A stretch of 64,000 bases of DNA from contig NZ_KN322987.1 of NCBI RefSeq assembly GCF_000774145.1, positions 601,457-665,456 on the forward strand, read 5' to 3'. Every line of letters begins with the position of its first letter. Within the stretch, counting starts at the first letter, position 1. Positions 1-7,518 of this stretch are shown piece by piece. Origin of the DNA: Pseudomonas mediterranea CFBP 5447. GTDB taxonomy: Bacteria > Pseudomonadota > Gammaproteobacteria > Pseudomonadales > Pseudomonadaceae. The position numbers were made by a program, and so were the translations under genes. Below the pieces are notes generated by a model that saw nothing but the letters and a program-made list of their open reading frames with translations, searched no databases and was not told the DNA's origin.

Positions 1-533
1 TCGTCCATGAAACCATGAACGACCCGTTGTTCGTGCGTTACATCCGTGCCTACATGGACCTGGACGTGACGCCACAGCTGGCGCCGGTGCCGGGCATCGA
101 CCTGGACGACTACAAGGACACCCTGGTGGAGCGCTTCTCCAACCAAGCCATCGCCGACCAGCTGGAGCGGGTGTGCTCGGACGGCTCGTCGAAGTTTCCG
201 AAATTCACCGTGCCGACCATCAACCGCTTGATTGCCGACGGTGGCGAAACCCGCCGCGCGGCGCTGGTAGTCGCGGCCTGGGCCGTGTATCTCAAGGGCG
301 TGGACGAAAACGGCGAGAGCTACAGGATTCCTGACCCGCGGGCAGAATTCTGCCAGGCACTGGTGGCCGACGATGCGCTGGTGACCCAGCGGATGCTGGA
401 GGTCGAGGAGATTTTCGGCACGGCGATCCCGCGCTCGGCGGAGTTCGTCGCGGCCTTCGAGTGGTGCTGCAACAGCTTGCGCGAACATGGGGTGACCCGG
501 ACACTTGAGCGGGTGTTGGTCGACGCAGACTAA
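1..533 (+). CDS. mtlD: Mannitol 2-dehydrogenase, C-terminal part (5' end outside window)
   Basis: The reading frame is open from the window edge, so this is the last 176 or so codons of a longer gene. The sequence fits the C-terminal helical domain of the long-chain mannitol/polyol dehydrogenases, which oxidise D-mannitol to D-fructose with NAD+. Recognisable stretches are KFPKFTVPTI, which lies near the substrate pocket in this family, and an acidic C-terminal helix. The downstream xylulokinase and fructokinase genes give the mtlD-mtlY-mtlZ order known from the P. fluorescens mtlEFGKDYZ operon, so the transporter genes should lie to the left of the window. The identification rests on family resemblance plus this order. 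The NAD-binding half cannot be inspected. Confidence 0.88.
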   Translation, partial: VHETMNDPLFVRYIRAYMDLDVTPQLAPVPGIDLDDYKDTLVERFSNQAIADQLERVCSDGSSKFPKFTVPTINRLIADGGETRRAALVVAAWAVYLKGVDENGESYRIPDPRAEFCQALVADDALVTQRMLEVEEIFGTAIPRSAEFVAAFEWCCNSLREHGVTRTLERVLVDAD

Positions 534-546
534 ACTGCACGCGGTT

Positions 547-654
547 GATCGTTCCCACGCTCTGCGTGGGAATGTAGCCAGGGACGCTCTGCGCCCCACA
601 AGCCGAACGCGGAGCGTCCGTCGAGGCATTCCCACGCAGAGCGTGGGAACGATC
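547..654. repeat. Inverted repeat, GTTCCCACGCTCTGCGTGGGAA family
   Basis: Two copies of a roughly 28-base palindromic unit, ATCGTTCCCACGCTCTGCGT and its inverse, face each other at 547-574 and 627-654. About 50 bases separate them, containing a second GC-rich half-palindrome. The unit differs from the REP family that dominates the rest of the window. It fills the mtlD-mtlY gap and could stabilise the mtlD 3' end or reduce readthrough into mtlY. Confidence 0.75.
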
Positions 655-689
655 TGTCACGGTTCAGTGTCACGCACATGAGGGTTTCT

Positions 690-2177
690 ATGGCAAATCA
701 ACAGTTGTTCCTGGGCATCGACTGCGGCACCCAAGGCACCAAGGCCTTGATCCTGGATGCGAACAGCGGCCAGGTCCTGGGCCAGGGGGCCGCAGCCCAC
801 ACCATGATCAGTGGTGCCAATGGCCGGCGTGAACAAGACACCGGGCAATGGATCGATGCGTTCATCCAGGCCACTCACCAGGCCTTGGCGGACGCCGGTG
901 TCGATGGCCAGGCGATTCTTGGCATTGGCGTCTCCGGCCAGCAGCATGGCCTGGTGTTGCTCGATGAGCAGGATCAGGTACTGCGCCCGGCCAAGCTCTG
1001 GTGCGACACCGAAAGTACCCCGCAAAACGATCAACTGCTGATGCACCTGGGCGGGGAAAGCGGCGCCCTGGAGCGTCTCGGAGTGGTCATCGCCCCTGGC
1101 TACACGGTGTCCAAGCTGTTGTGGACCCGGGAACACCATCCGCAGATTTTTGCTCGCATCGCTCACATCCTGTTGCCCCATGACTTCCTGAACCACTGGC
1201 TCACCGGCCGTCATTGCAGCGAATACGGCGATGCCTCGGGCACCGGCTATTTCAACGTGCGCACCCGCCAATGGGACCTGCAGCTGTTGCAGCACATCGA
1301 CCCCAATGGCCGGTTGCAAGCGGCGCTCCCTGAACTGATCGAGGCCCATCAGCCGGTGGGGCGCATCCTGCCGGCCATTGCCGCACGGCTGGGCATCAAC
1401 CCCGATGCCATCGTGGCAAGCGGCGGCGGCGACAACATGATGGGCGCCATCGGCACTGGCAATATCCAGCCCGGCGTGATCACCATGAGCCTCGGCTCCT
1501 CCGGCACGGTGTACGCCTATGCCGGCGAGCCCGCGATCAGCCCCGAGGCCTCGGTAGCGGCCTTCTGCTCATCCAGCGGCGGCTGGCTGCCGCTGATCTG
1601 CACCATGAACCTGACCAACGCCACCAGCGCGATACGCGAACTCTTCGAGCTGGACATCGAGACCTTCAACACCCTGGTGGCCCAGGCCCCGATCGGCGCC
1701 GAAGGGGTCTGCATGCTGCCGTTCCTCAACGGTGAGCGGGTCCCCGCCCTGCCCCATGCCACCGCCAGCCTGCTGGGCCTGACGACCACCAACCTGAACC
1801 GGGCCAACCTGTGCCGGGCCGTGGTCGAAGGCACCACCTTCGGCTTGCGCTATGGCCTGGACCTGCTGCGCGCCACCGGACTGGAAGCACGGAGCATCCG
1901 CCTGATCGGCGGCGGCTCGAAGAGCCCGGTATGGCGGCAGATCGTTGCCGACATCATGAACACCACGGTCATCTGCACTGAACAGAGCGAAGCGGCTGCC
2001 CTGGGCGCGGCGATCCAGGCGGCGTGGTGTCAGTCCGGATCGCAACAAAGCCTGGCCGAACTCTGCGAGCGTTGCGTCAAACTCGACACGGCCAGCGAAA
2101 CCCGGCCGGTCGCCGAACATGTCGCGGCCGCCCAACAAGCCTACGAAACCTATCGACAACACGTCGCAACCCTTTGA
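690..2177 (+). CDS. mtlY: Xylulokinase of the mannitol/arabitol operon
   Basis: This 495-residue FGGY-family carbohydrate kinase phosphorylates D-xylulose, which mannitol dehydrogenase produces from D-arabitol. The N-terminal phosphate-binding motif FLGIDCGTQGTKA, the HGLVLLD region and the C-terminal GGGSKSPVWRQI adenosine segment are all present. The length matches XylB (about 490-500). I chose ATG 690 because a GAGGG ribosome-binding site lies five bases upstream and the protein then begins just before the kinase fold. An in-frame ATG at 678 would add only MRVS. The gene is followed after 12 bases by mtlZ, and the two are presumably co-transcribed with mtlD. Confidence 0.9.
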   Translation: MANQQLFLGIDCGTQGTKALILDANSGQVLGQGAAAHTMISGANGRREQDTGQWIDAFIQATHQALADAGVDGQAILGIGVSGQQHGLVLLDEQDQVLRPAKLWCDTESTPQNDQLLMHLGGESGALERLGVVIAPGYTVSKLLWTREHHPQIFARIAHILLPHDFLNHWLTGRHCSEYGDASGTGYFNVRTRQWDLQLLQHIDPNGRLQAALPELIEAHQPVGRILPAIAARLGINPDAIVASGGGDNMMGAIGTGNIQPGVITMSLGSSGTVYAYAGEPAISPEASVAAFCSSSGGWLPLICTMNLTNATSAIRELFELDIETFNTLVAQAPIGAEGVCMLPFLNGERVPALPHATASLLGLTTTNLNRANLCRAVVEGTTFGLRYGLDLLRATGLEARSIRLIGGGSKSPVWRQIVADIMNTTVICTEQSEAAALGAAIQAAWCQSGSQQSLAELCERCVKLDTASETRPVAEHVAAAQQAYETYRQHVATL

Positions 2178-2189
2178 GAGCAGACATTC

Positions 2190-3128
2190 ATGTATCTGGT
2201 GTGTGGTGAAGCACTGTTTGATTTCTTCAGTGATGAAGAAGAAGGCGGCCGGGCCTCGCAGGTCAATTTCAAGGCCATCGCCGGCGGTTCGCCGTTCAAC
2301 GTGGCGGTAGGACTGCGTCGCCTGGGCGTGGAGTCGGCGCTGTTTGCCGGACTGTCCAGCGACTTCCTTGGCCGGCGCTTGCAACAGGTCCTGCTCGACG
2401 AAGGTGTCGGCACCCAATATCTGCAGGACTTCGATGCACCGACCACCCTGGCGATGGTCGCCGTGGGCGCAAACGGCTCGCCCCATTACAGTTTTCGCGG
2501 CGAAGGCTGCGCGGATCGGCAACTGGGCCTGGAGCACCTGCCCGAATTGGGCCCTGAAGTGACTGGCCTGCATTTCGGCTCGTTCTGCCTGGTGGTGCAA
2601 CCGATCGGCGACACCCTGCTGGCGTTGGTGCAACGGGAGAGCGGCAAGCGCCTGATCAGCCTGGACCCGAACGTGCGACTCAACCCGCAGCCGGACATCG
2701 AACTGTGGCGCTCACGGATTGCAACGCTGGTGGAGTACGCCGACCTGATCAAGGTCAGCGACGAAGACCTGAGCCTGCTCTATCCCGAACAAGATCCCCA
2801 GGTGGTGATCGAAGGCTGGCTGGAACATCGTTGTCAGTTGGTGTTCCTGACCCGCGGTGGTCAGGGCGCAAGCGTGTTCAGCCGTCGCCATGGCACCTGG
2901 TCGATGCCGGCCTGCTCGGTGAAAATCGCTGACACCGTGGGTGCAGGCGATACGTTCCAGGCTGCCTTGATTACCTGGTTGATCGAACAGCAATTGGACT
3001 CGGTCGAGGGCCTTCTGACTCTGACCCGGGATCAGATCAGCGCCATGCTCGACTTTGCCATGCGTGCAGCCGCACTGACCTGTGGCAAGACCGGACCGGA
3101 CCTGCCCTATCGCCAGCAGTTGAACTGA
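2190..3128 (+). CDS. mtlZ: Fructokinase, PfkB family
   Basis: This 312-residue ribokinase/PfkB-family sugar kinase phosphorylates the D-fructose released from mannitol, the last dedicated step of the pathway. The first PfkB signature (GGSPFNVAVGLRRLG) lies near residues 30-45. The second (DTVGAGDTF, with the catalytic Asp in GAGD) lies near residue 250. The length is typical of bacterial fructokinases. It starts 12 bases after the xylulokinase stop with a weak GAGAG site upstream, consistent with translational coupling. Its position as the last gene of the mtl cluster matches MtlZ of P. fluorescens. No good T-tailed terminator follows. Confidence 0.9.
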   Translation: MYLVCGEALFDFFSDEEEGGRASQVNFKAIAGGSPFNVAVGLRRLGVESALFAGLSSDFLGRRLQQVLLDEGVGTQYLQDFDAPTTLAMVAVGANGSPHYSFRGEGCADRQLGLEHLPELGPEVTGLHFGSFCLVVQPIGDTLLALVQRESGKRLISLDPNVRLNPQPDIELWRSRIATLVEYADLIKVSDEDLSLLYPEQDPQVVIEGWLEHRCQLVFLTRGGQGASVFSRRHGTWSMPACSVKIADTVGAGDTFQAALITWLIEQQLDSVEGLLTLTRDQISAMLDFAMRAAALTCGKTGPDLPYRQQLN

Positions 3129-3321
3129 CCACTTCCCCCAGCGCCTGCCGCTTCGTCTGGCATTGCGGCAGCCTGGGTGTAGCCGGGTGTTTCACTTAAC
3201 CCACTTTTAATTCCGCGATCCGAGACTGGCCCGGACCGCGCCCTCCCTGACAGAGTCGCCGCGCGGCGGATCTCGATGCCAAGGCATCAAGTCGACGTCT
3301 CTCTGCTGCGGAGTTTTGAAC

Positions 3322-3585
3322 ATGAATACGAGTGCGCTAGTAGCTGCTGCGACCTTACTGGGCCTGATCGGTATCACCGGTGTGGCTCAGGCGGACGATA
3401 CCCCAGAGTCCACGCCCTATCACTATGGCATGCCATTGGAAATCAAGAAGGTGTTGTCATTGACGGAACCGTCCACACCCTATTGCGAAGTCATCACTGC
3501 AAGAATGGTGTACGTCGACAAGGCGGGACAAACCCGAGACGTGTCCTATCGCAAGCTTTCGGATGCTTGTACGAGCGAAAGTTGA
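3322..3585 (+). CDS. Small secreted DUF2790-type protein
   Basis: This 87-residue protein has a cleavable signal peptide (hydrophobic segment about residues 5-20, cleavage probably after VAQA). A short conserved domain beginning YHYGMPLEIKKVLSL follows and ends near a Cys, matching the DUF2790 family common in Pseudomonas. Two cysteines in the mature part could form a disulphide in the periplasm. ATG 3322 is preferred over a TTG six bases earlier because GGAG stands eight bases upstream. The family has no established function; members are often metal- or stress-responsive, but nothing here shows that. It stands alone between mtlZ and a convergent DUF1652 gene. Confidence 0.75.
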   Translation: MNTSALVAAATLLGLIGITGVAQADDTPESTPYHYGMPLEIKKVLSLTEPSTPYCEVITARMVYVDKAGQTRDVSYRKLSDACTSES

Positions 3586-3667
3586 ATGCCATCGTCGCAT
3601 TGAAACTGGACGCCGGGTTCGGCTATCGGCCGGACCCGGGCGTCAGATTACCGAGACAAGGCCGTGA

Positions 3668-3949
3668 TCAGCGCCCGGTCATACGGTGATGCTGTTGATG
3701 AAAGTAGTTCCCGTTACCGTGGTTGTGGTCGAGTTCGGTGCGCAGCTCGGCAATCAGGTCGTTGATCGCCCGGCAGCCCGTGAGTTTGTTGGCATCGATG
3801 TTGGACTTGATCAAGGCCACACGGTCGGTTTCATGATCGTCGAAAATCTTGATCGTCATGGTCAAGTCGGGTGACAAAGTGCATTGCGAGCGCTTGGGCA
3901 GCAAACTGCTTTCAATGATATTGCGCATTTCGAGGGCAGATAAAAACAT
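3668..3949 (-). CDS. DUF1652 family small cytoplasmic protein
   Basis: This 93-residue protein opens with MFLSALEMRNIIESSLLP, the usual beginning of the Pseudomonas DUF1652 family. It continues with a short beta-rich segment and a C-terminal helix ending in a His-rich tail (HGNGNYFHQQHH). No signal peptide or membrane segment is present. The start at 3949 is supported by GGAGAG seven bases upstream; the longer open frame to 4054 has no family resemblance before this Met. Function is unknown. A perfect Anr/FNR-type box (4140-4153) lies about 190 bases upstream and may regulate this gene or a transcript on the other strand. Confidence 0.75.
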   Translation of the reverse strand: MFLSALEMRNIIESSLLPKRSQCTLSPDLTMTIKIFDDHETDRVALIKSNIDANKLTGCRAINDLIAELRTELDHNHGNGNYFHQQHHRMTGR

Positions 3950-4139
3950 GGCAACTCTCTCCTGTTGAGGCGGCCAATTTATGTTTACAACAACAGTATT
4001 TCGTCCGTTTCTTCCCTGCGGACTGAGACTACGAATACCGTGCCGTATGTTCATTTCTTGGCGTTCTGATCAATGAGCCCGGGAAGCGAACTCCTGAATC
4101 ATCCCGCAAAGAACATGCCTGCATTTGCCACATTTTTGT

Positions 4140-4153
4140 TTGATGTAAATCAA
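4140..4153. promoter_or_regulatory. Anr/FNR-type box TTGATGTAAATCAA
   Basis: The site is an exact match to the TTGAT-N4-ATCAA consensus bound by Anr/Dnr-type oxygen-responsive regulators in Pseudomonas. It lies in the 385-base gap between the DUF1652 start (3949) and the threonine dehydratase stop (4335). A class II promoter would put a start near 4105 going left or near 4188 going right. Neither -10 region is convincing, so the direction is open. The right-going side contains no annotated gene. Confidence 0.65.
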
Positions 4154-4334
4154 CCACTTAGTGAGCCGGCGCGTCGAACATTCCGTGCAAAATGCAAGAG
4201 AACGACGCTTTCCTTCTTGCAAACTGCATGCAGACCGCAATCACTTATTGCTGTCGAAGGCTAGAGTAGCCCCATTTTGCAAAGGCGGCCCCGGGCATCC
4301 GTCGGGTATTTGAAAAAAGCGATGACAGGTCATG
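4154..4334. other. Gene-less stretch right of the Anr box; possible small transcript
   Basis: No conventional gene is supported here. On the plus strand a GTG at 4185 opens a 42-codon frame ending at 4313, and an overlapping ATG frame at 4192 has 25 codons. Neither has a good ribosome-binding site. A weak GC-rich hairpin near 4285-4305 is followed by a run of A rather than T. If the Anr box drives rightward transcription, this would be a short RNA. The Anr-dependent small RNA PhrS of P. aeruginosa is the obvious comparison, but I cannot confirm similarity. Confidence 0.3.
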
Positions 4335-5342
4335 TCACACCGTTTCGACGGCGGCGCGCTCGGCCACATGGCGCAAACTGTCGAAATTGATGTTGGCCCC
4401 GGAGTCAATGGCGATCAAAGTCTGGCCCCGTACACCGGTGCGAGCGACGTACTGTTTGATGCCCGCCACGGCCAGGGCACCGGATGGCTCGGTGATGGAA
4501 CGGGTGTCGTCATAGATGTCCTTGATCGCAGCACAGAGCTGGTCGTCGCTGACGGTTATCACCTCGTCGACACAGAAGCGGCAGACTTCGAAGCCATGGG
4601 CGCCGATCTGCGCCACGGCGACACCATCGGCGAAGGTTCCCACGGCAGGCAGGACGACTCGCTCTCCGACGGTCAGCGCCGCCTGCAGGCAAGCGGAATG
4701 CTGCGATTCCACACCGATGATTCGGACTTCCGGACGCAGGTATTTAACGTAGGCTGCAACCCCAGCGATCAGCCCGCCACCGCCGACCGGGACGAAGATG
4801 GCGTCCAGCGCACCGACGTGCTGGCGCAGTATTTCCATGGCGACCGTGCCTTGGCCGGCGATGACATCCGGGTCATCGAACGGTGAAACGAACTCTCGGC
4901 CGGTCTGCCTCGCCAGTTCCAGTGCATGCGCCAGGGCGAACGGAAAGCTCTCGCCATGCAGCAGCGCCTCGGCGCCCCGGTTGCGTACACCCAGCACTTT
5001 CAATTGCGGCGAGCTCACCGGCATGACGATGCAGGCCGAGATCCCCAACTCCCGTGCCGCCAGAGCAACCCCTTGGGCGTGGTTGCCGGCCGAGGCGGTG
5101 ATGACCCCACGGGCCCGTTGCTCCGGCGTCAACTGCACGAGCTTGTTGTAGGCACCGCGGATCTTGAAAGAAAAGGTTGGCTGCAGGTCCTCACGCTTGA
5201 GCAGGACCCGGTTTCCCAGGGCTTCGGAGAGCGCAGGAGCCGCTTGCAGCGGCGTACGCACGGCCAGTTCGTACACCGGCGCGGCGAGGATCTTCTTAAC
5301 GTAATGCTCCAGCAACGTTTGCTGGGGGTGGGATGCGTTCAT
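4335..5342 (-). CDS. ilvA: Threonine dehydratase (threonine ammonia-lyase), short form
   Basis: This PLP enzyme of 335 residues deaminates threonine to 2-oxobutyrate, the first step of isoleucine synthesis. The PLP lysine is K60 in FSFKIRGAYNK. SAGNHAQG (84-91) and the phosphate-binding GGGGL (187-191) are also present. The C-terminal ACT-like regulatory domains of the roughly 500-residue biosynthetic IlvA are missing, so allosteric feedback by isoleucine is not expected in the usual form. Control may instead act on transcription, because an Ile/Thr-rich leader peptide and terminator lie just upstream (5383-5487). The start at 5342 has GGAG six bases upstream. Pseudomonads carry several paralogues, so this may be the second copy (ilvA2 type). 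Confidence 0.85.
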   Translation of the reverse strand: MNASHPQQTLLEHYVKKILAAPVYELAVRTPLQAAPALSEALGNRVLLKREDLQPTFSFKIRGAYNKLVQLTPEQRARGVITASAGNHAQGVALAARELGISACIVMPVSSPQLKVLGVRNRGAEALLHGESFPFALAHALELARQTGREFVSPFDDPDVIAGQGTVAMEILRQHVGALDAIFVPVGGGGLIAGVAAYVKYLRPEVRIIGVESQHSACLQAALTVGERVVLPAVGTFADGVAVAQIGAHGFEVCRFCVDEVITVSDDQLCAAIKDIYDDTRSITEPSGALAVAGIKQYVARTGVRGQTLIAIDSGANINFDSLRHVAERAAVETV

Positions 5343-5382
5343 GGCGGTCTCCTGGTTCGAATCGGGCCCAGGAGACAGAAAG

Positions 5383-5407
5383 AAAAAACCCGCCTCAAGG
5401 GCGGGTT
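5383..5407 (-). terminator. Attenuator terminator before the threonine dehydratase gene
   Basis: On the minus strand an eight-base-pair stem AACCCGCC/GGCGGGTT (5400-5407 with 5387-5394) is followed by a U run (positions 5388-5383), between the leader peptide and ilvA. The GGCGGG/CCCGCC part of this stem is also complementary to 5427-5432, inside the last codons of the leader peptide. An antiterminator could therefore form instead. Confidence 0.8.
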
Positions 5408-5418
5408 GGGTGCAGCCG

Positions 5419-5487
5419 TCAGCTAGCCCGCCAAATAGGAATGGCGGTAATAATGCTTGGCTGGCTGCGCAGTACGGTAGAAGTCAT
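5419..5487 (-). CDS. Leader peptide of the threonine dehydratase attenuator
   Basis: A 22-codon frame runs from ATG 5487 to a TGA at 5419. It has Ile at codons 12, 13, 16 and 18 and Thr at 2, 4 and 14. It sits directly before an intrinsic terminator and the threonine dehydratase gene, the layout of a ribosome-mediated attenuator sensing charged tRNA-Ile (and perhaps tRNA-Thr). Its last codons include the segment at 5427-5432 that can pair with the middle strand of the terminator stem. The ribosome-binding site is weak, which lowers certainty. The codon bias and the competing stems support the call. Confidence 0.65.
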   Translation of the reverse strand: MTSTVLRSQPSIITAIPIWRAS

Positions 5488-5551
5488 GGCTGGAAATTAG
5501 CCGGGCTCTGCCGGCAAGTCAATGGTGAGTTGTTCTTGCCCAGTAATAATC

Positions 5552-5642
5552 CCTGTGGGAGCGAGCCTGCTCGCGATAGCGGTGTCTCAACTATAGAAAT
5601 GTTGACTGTGCCGCCGCCATCGCGAGCAGGCTCGCTCCCACA
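5552..5642. repeat. REP pair (REPIN)
   Basis: Two REP elements in inverted orientation (TGTGGGAGCGAGCCTGCTCG at 5554 and its complement ending at 5642) are separated by about 35 bases. They lie downstream of the sugar dehydrogenase and upstream of the ilvA leader. Confidence 0.9.
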
Positions 5643-5670
5643 ATTTTTCCGGGTGCCTACAGGATCCGGC

Positions 5671-6819
5671 TCATTTAAGCCCGACTTTATACAGCGCACC
5701 ATCGTCTTCATCCGTCAGCACATACAGGTACCCATCCGGGCCCTGGCGTACATCGCGGATCCGCTCCTGGAGCTCGCCCAACAGACGCTCTTCGTGTACG
5801 ACCTTGTCCCCTTCCATTTGCAGGCGGATCAGGTTGCGGGACACCAACGCACCGATGAAGACGTTATGCTGCCAAGGCTTGAAACGCTCGTTGTCATAGA
5901 ACGCCATGCCACTGAGGCCCGGCGAGACCTGCCAGACATGGTGCGGACCAAGCGTGCCCTCGGCGCTCTTGCCCTTGGCTTCGGGAATCGGCGCACCGGA
6001 GTAGTTGATGCCGTGGGTCGCCAGCGGCCAGCCGTAATTCTTGCCGCGCTCGATGATATTCAGTTCATCGCCGCCCTTGGGCCCATGCTCGTTCTCCCAC
6101 AATGTGCCGCTCCAGGGGTTGAGTGCGGCCCCTTGGGGATTGCGAAGGCCAAAAGACCAGATCTCGGGACGGACATTCTCCTGACCGACAAAGGGGTTGT
6201 CATCCGGCACCTTGCCATCCGGGTAGATGCGCACGACCTTGCCTTGCAGCTTGTCCAGGTCCTGGGCCGTCGGGCGGTCGTTGTTTTCCCCCAGGGTGAT
6301 GAACAGATAGCCCTCGCGGTCGAAGACCAGCCGCGAGCCGAAGTGATTACCCGTGGAGAGCTTGGGTTGCTGACGGAAAATCACGTCGAAGTTCTCCAGG
6401 CGTTTCGAATCTTCGGAGAGCTGCCCACGCCCCACGGCGGTACCGGCCTTGCCGTCTTTGCCAGCCTCGGCGTAGGACAGGTATACGGTGCGATCCTGCT
6501 TGAAATCCGGCGACAACACCACGTCCAGTAAGCCGCCCTGGCCGTTGGCCCATACCTCGGGTACACCGCTCAGTGGCGCCGACAGCTGACCATCGGGGCT
6601 CACCAGGCGCAGATTGCCCTGTCGCTCCGTGACCAGCATGCCCCGTTGCCCCGGCAGGAATGCCACGGACCAGGGATGCTTCAGACCCCTGACCACGGTG
6701 GTCACCTCCACGGTGCCTTCTTCGCTCTTCAATGCCTGGGTTTGTGCGGCCCCGGCCGGCGCGGCAAGGATCAGGATCGCGCTGGCGCAGAATGCGGCCT
6801 GGAGTGTTTTACGCAACAT
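5671..6819 (-). CDS. PQQ-type aldose sugar dehydrogenase, periplasmic
   Basis: This 382-residue protein of the soluble glucose/sorbosone dehydrogenase family (six-bladed beta-propeller) resembles E. coli YliI. Family enzymes oxidise aldoses at C1 using PQQ in the periplasm. The signal peptide ends near GAAQ (about residue 24). Family motifs include LKHPWSVAFLP with MLVTERQG near the N-terminus, the RNPQGAALNPW stretch and HGPKGGDELNIIERGKNYGW, which contributes cofactor and metal contacts. The start at ATG 6819 has AAGGAAG five bases upstream; a GTG two codons earlier is less likely. A small secreted protein gene lies upstream in the same direction, 32 bases away, possibly co-transcribed. Confidence 0.85.
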   Translation of the reverse strand: MLRKTLQAAFCASAILILAAPAGAAQTQALKSEEGTVEVTTVVRGLKHPWSVAFLPGQRGMLVTERQGNLRLVSPDGQLSAPLSGVPEVWANGQGGLLDVVLSPDFKQDRTVYLSYAEAGKDGKAGTAVGRGQLSEDSKRLENFDVIFRQQPKLSTGNHFGSRLVFDREGYLFITLGENNDRPTAQDLDKLQGKVVRIYPDGKVPDDNPFVGQENVRPEIWSFGLRNPQGAALNPWSGTLWENEHGPKGGDELNIIERGKNYGWPLATHGINYSGAPIPEAKGKSAEGTLGPHHVWQVSPGLSGMAFYDNERFKPWQHNVFIGALVSRNLIRLQMEGDKVVHEERLLGELQERIRDVRQGPDGYLYVLTDEDDGALYKVGLK

Positions 6820-6851
6820 GCACACTTCCTTCTGTGATGGGAACTAGACGA

Positions 6852-7193
6852 CTAGCGATTGCTGCCGTTCGGATTCCTGGGTGGCGTACCGGATTCGATG
6901 GTAGGCCTGGGCGACCCCACCGGCGGCGCCGAACGCGGATAGCCATTGCCGATACCGCCGTTTTCCAGGGTCGGCCGAGGGGGCATCGGCACCGTCGGGT
7001 TGTTGTGGATCGTCGGTACGTTGGGCTGGGTTCCCTGCATGCTGTTGGGATTGGCCCGACGGATGGGATTGTTGTAGGGGTTGTTGTTGCCCGGCAGGTT
7101 CTGGGCCACGATCACAGGGGCCTGGACGGGTGTCGCGGCCTGAGCGACGGCGCTCAGCAACAGCGTGGTGATGGCGAGTACGAGCCTGTTCAT
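6852..7193 (-). CDS. Small secreted Pro/Asn-rich protein of unknown function
   Basis: This 113-residue protein has a clear signal peptide (about residues 1-19, cleavage near AQAA). The mature chain is low in complexity, dominated by Pro, Asn, Gly and Arg, without Cys or an evident fold, and is probably disordered in the periplasm or outside. An AGGAGG ribosome-binding site precedes ATG 7193. I recognise no domain. It reads in the same direction as the sugar dehydrogenase 32 bases downstream, so the two may share a promoter in the 7194-7310 region. Confidence 0.65.
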   Translation of the reverse strand: MNRLVLAITTLLLSAVAQAATPVQAPVIVAQNLPGNNNPYNNPIRRANPNSMQGTQPNVPTIHNNPTVPMPPRPTLENGGIGNGYPRSAPPVGSPRPTIESGTPPRNPNGSNR

Positions 7194-7312
7194 CGGTACC
7201 TCCTGCTTCGCGGAAATCGCTCGGGGATATCGAAAACACGCTACCGCGCAGGTTCACGGTTGTTAAGCGAAATATCCGCTTGAAGATGTAACGAGGCGTC
7301 TCTGAGAGCAAT

Positions 7313-7389
7313 CCTGTGGGAGCGAGCCTGCTCGCGATGGCTATGTTGACTGACACACCGCCATCGCGAGCGGGTTCGCCCCCACAGGG
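7313..7389. repeat. REP pair (REPIN), one degenerate arm
   Basis: A REP element at 7315 faces a diverged inverse copy ending at 7388 (CGGGTTCGCCCCCAC instead of CAGGCTCGCTCCCAC). It lies between divergent genes. Confidence 0.85.
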
Positions 7390-7518
7390 GCGCCTTCCGG
7401 GGTCTGTATTCATCGAAGAGGCGCCGCCCTGCCACACCGCCAGCCGGCGCCCGATGGAAACTTTTTCAAAGACGGGAAGGTCACCAGAGAGAACCCTTCA
7501 CGGCAAGGAAACCGCTCC

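Noticed and set aside
3128..3200. Hairpin TGCCGC...GCGGCA after mtlZ as operon terminator
   Set aside because: It has mismatches and is not followed by T residues; not enough for a call.
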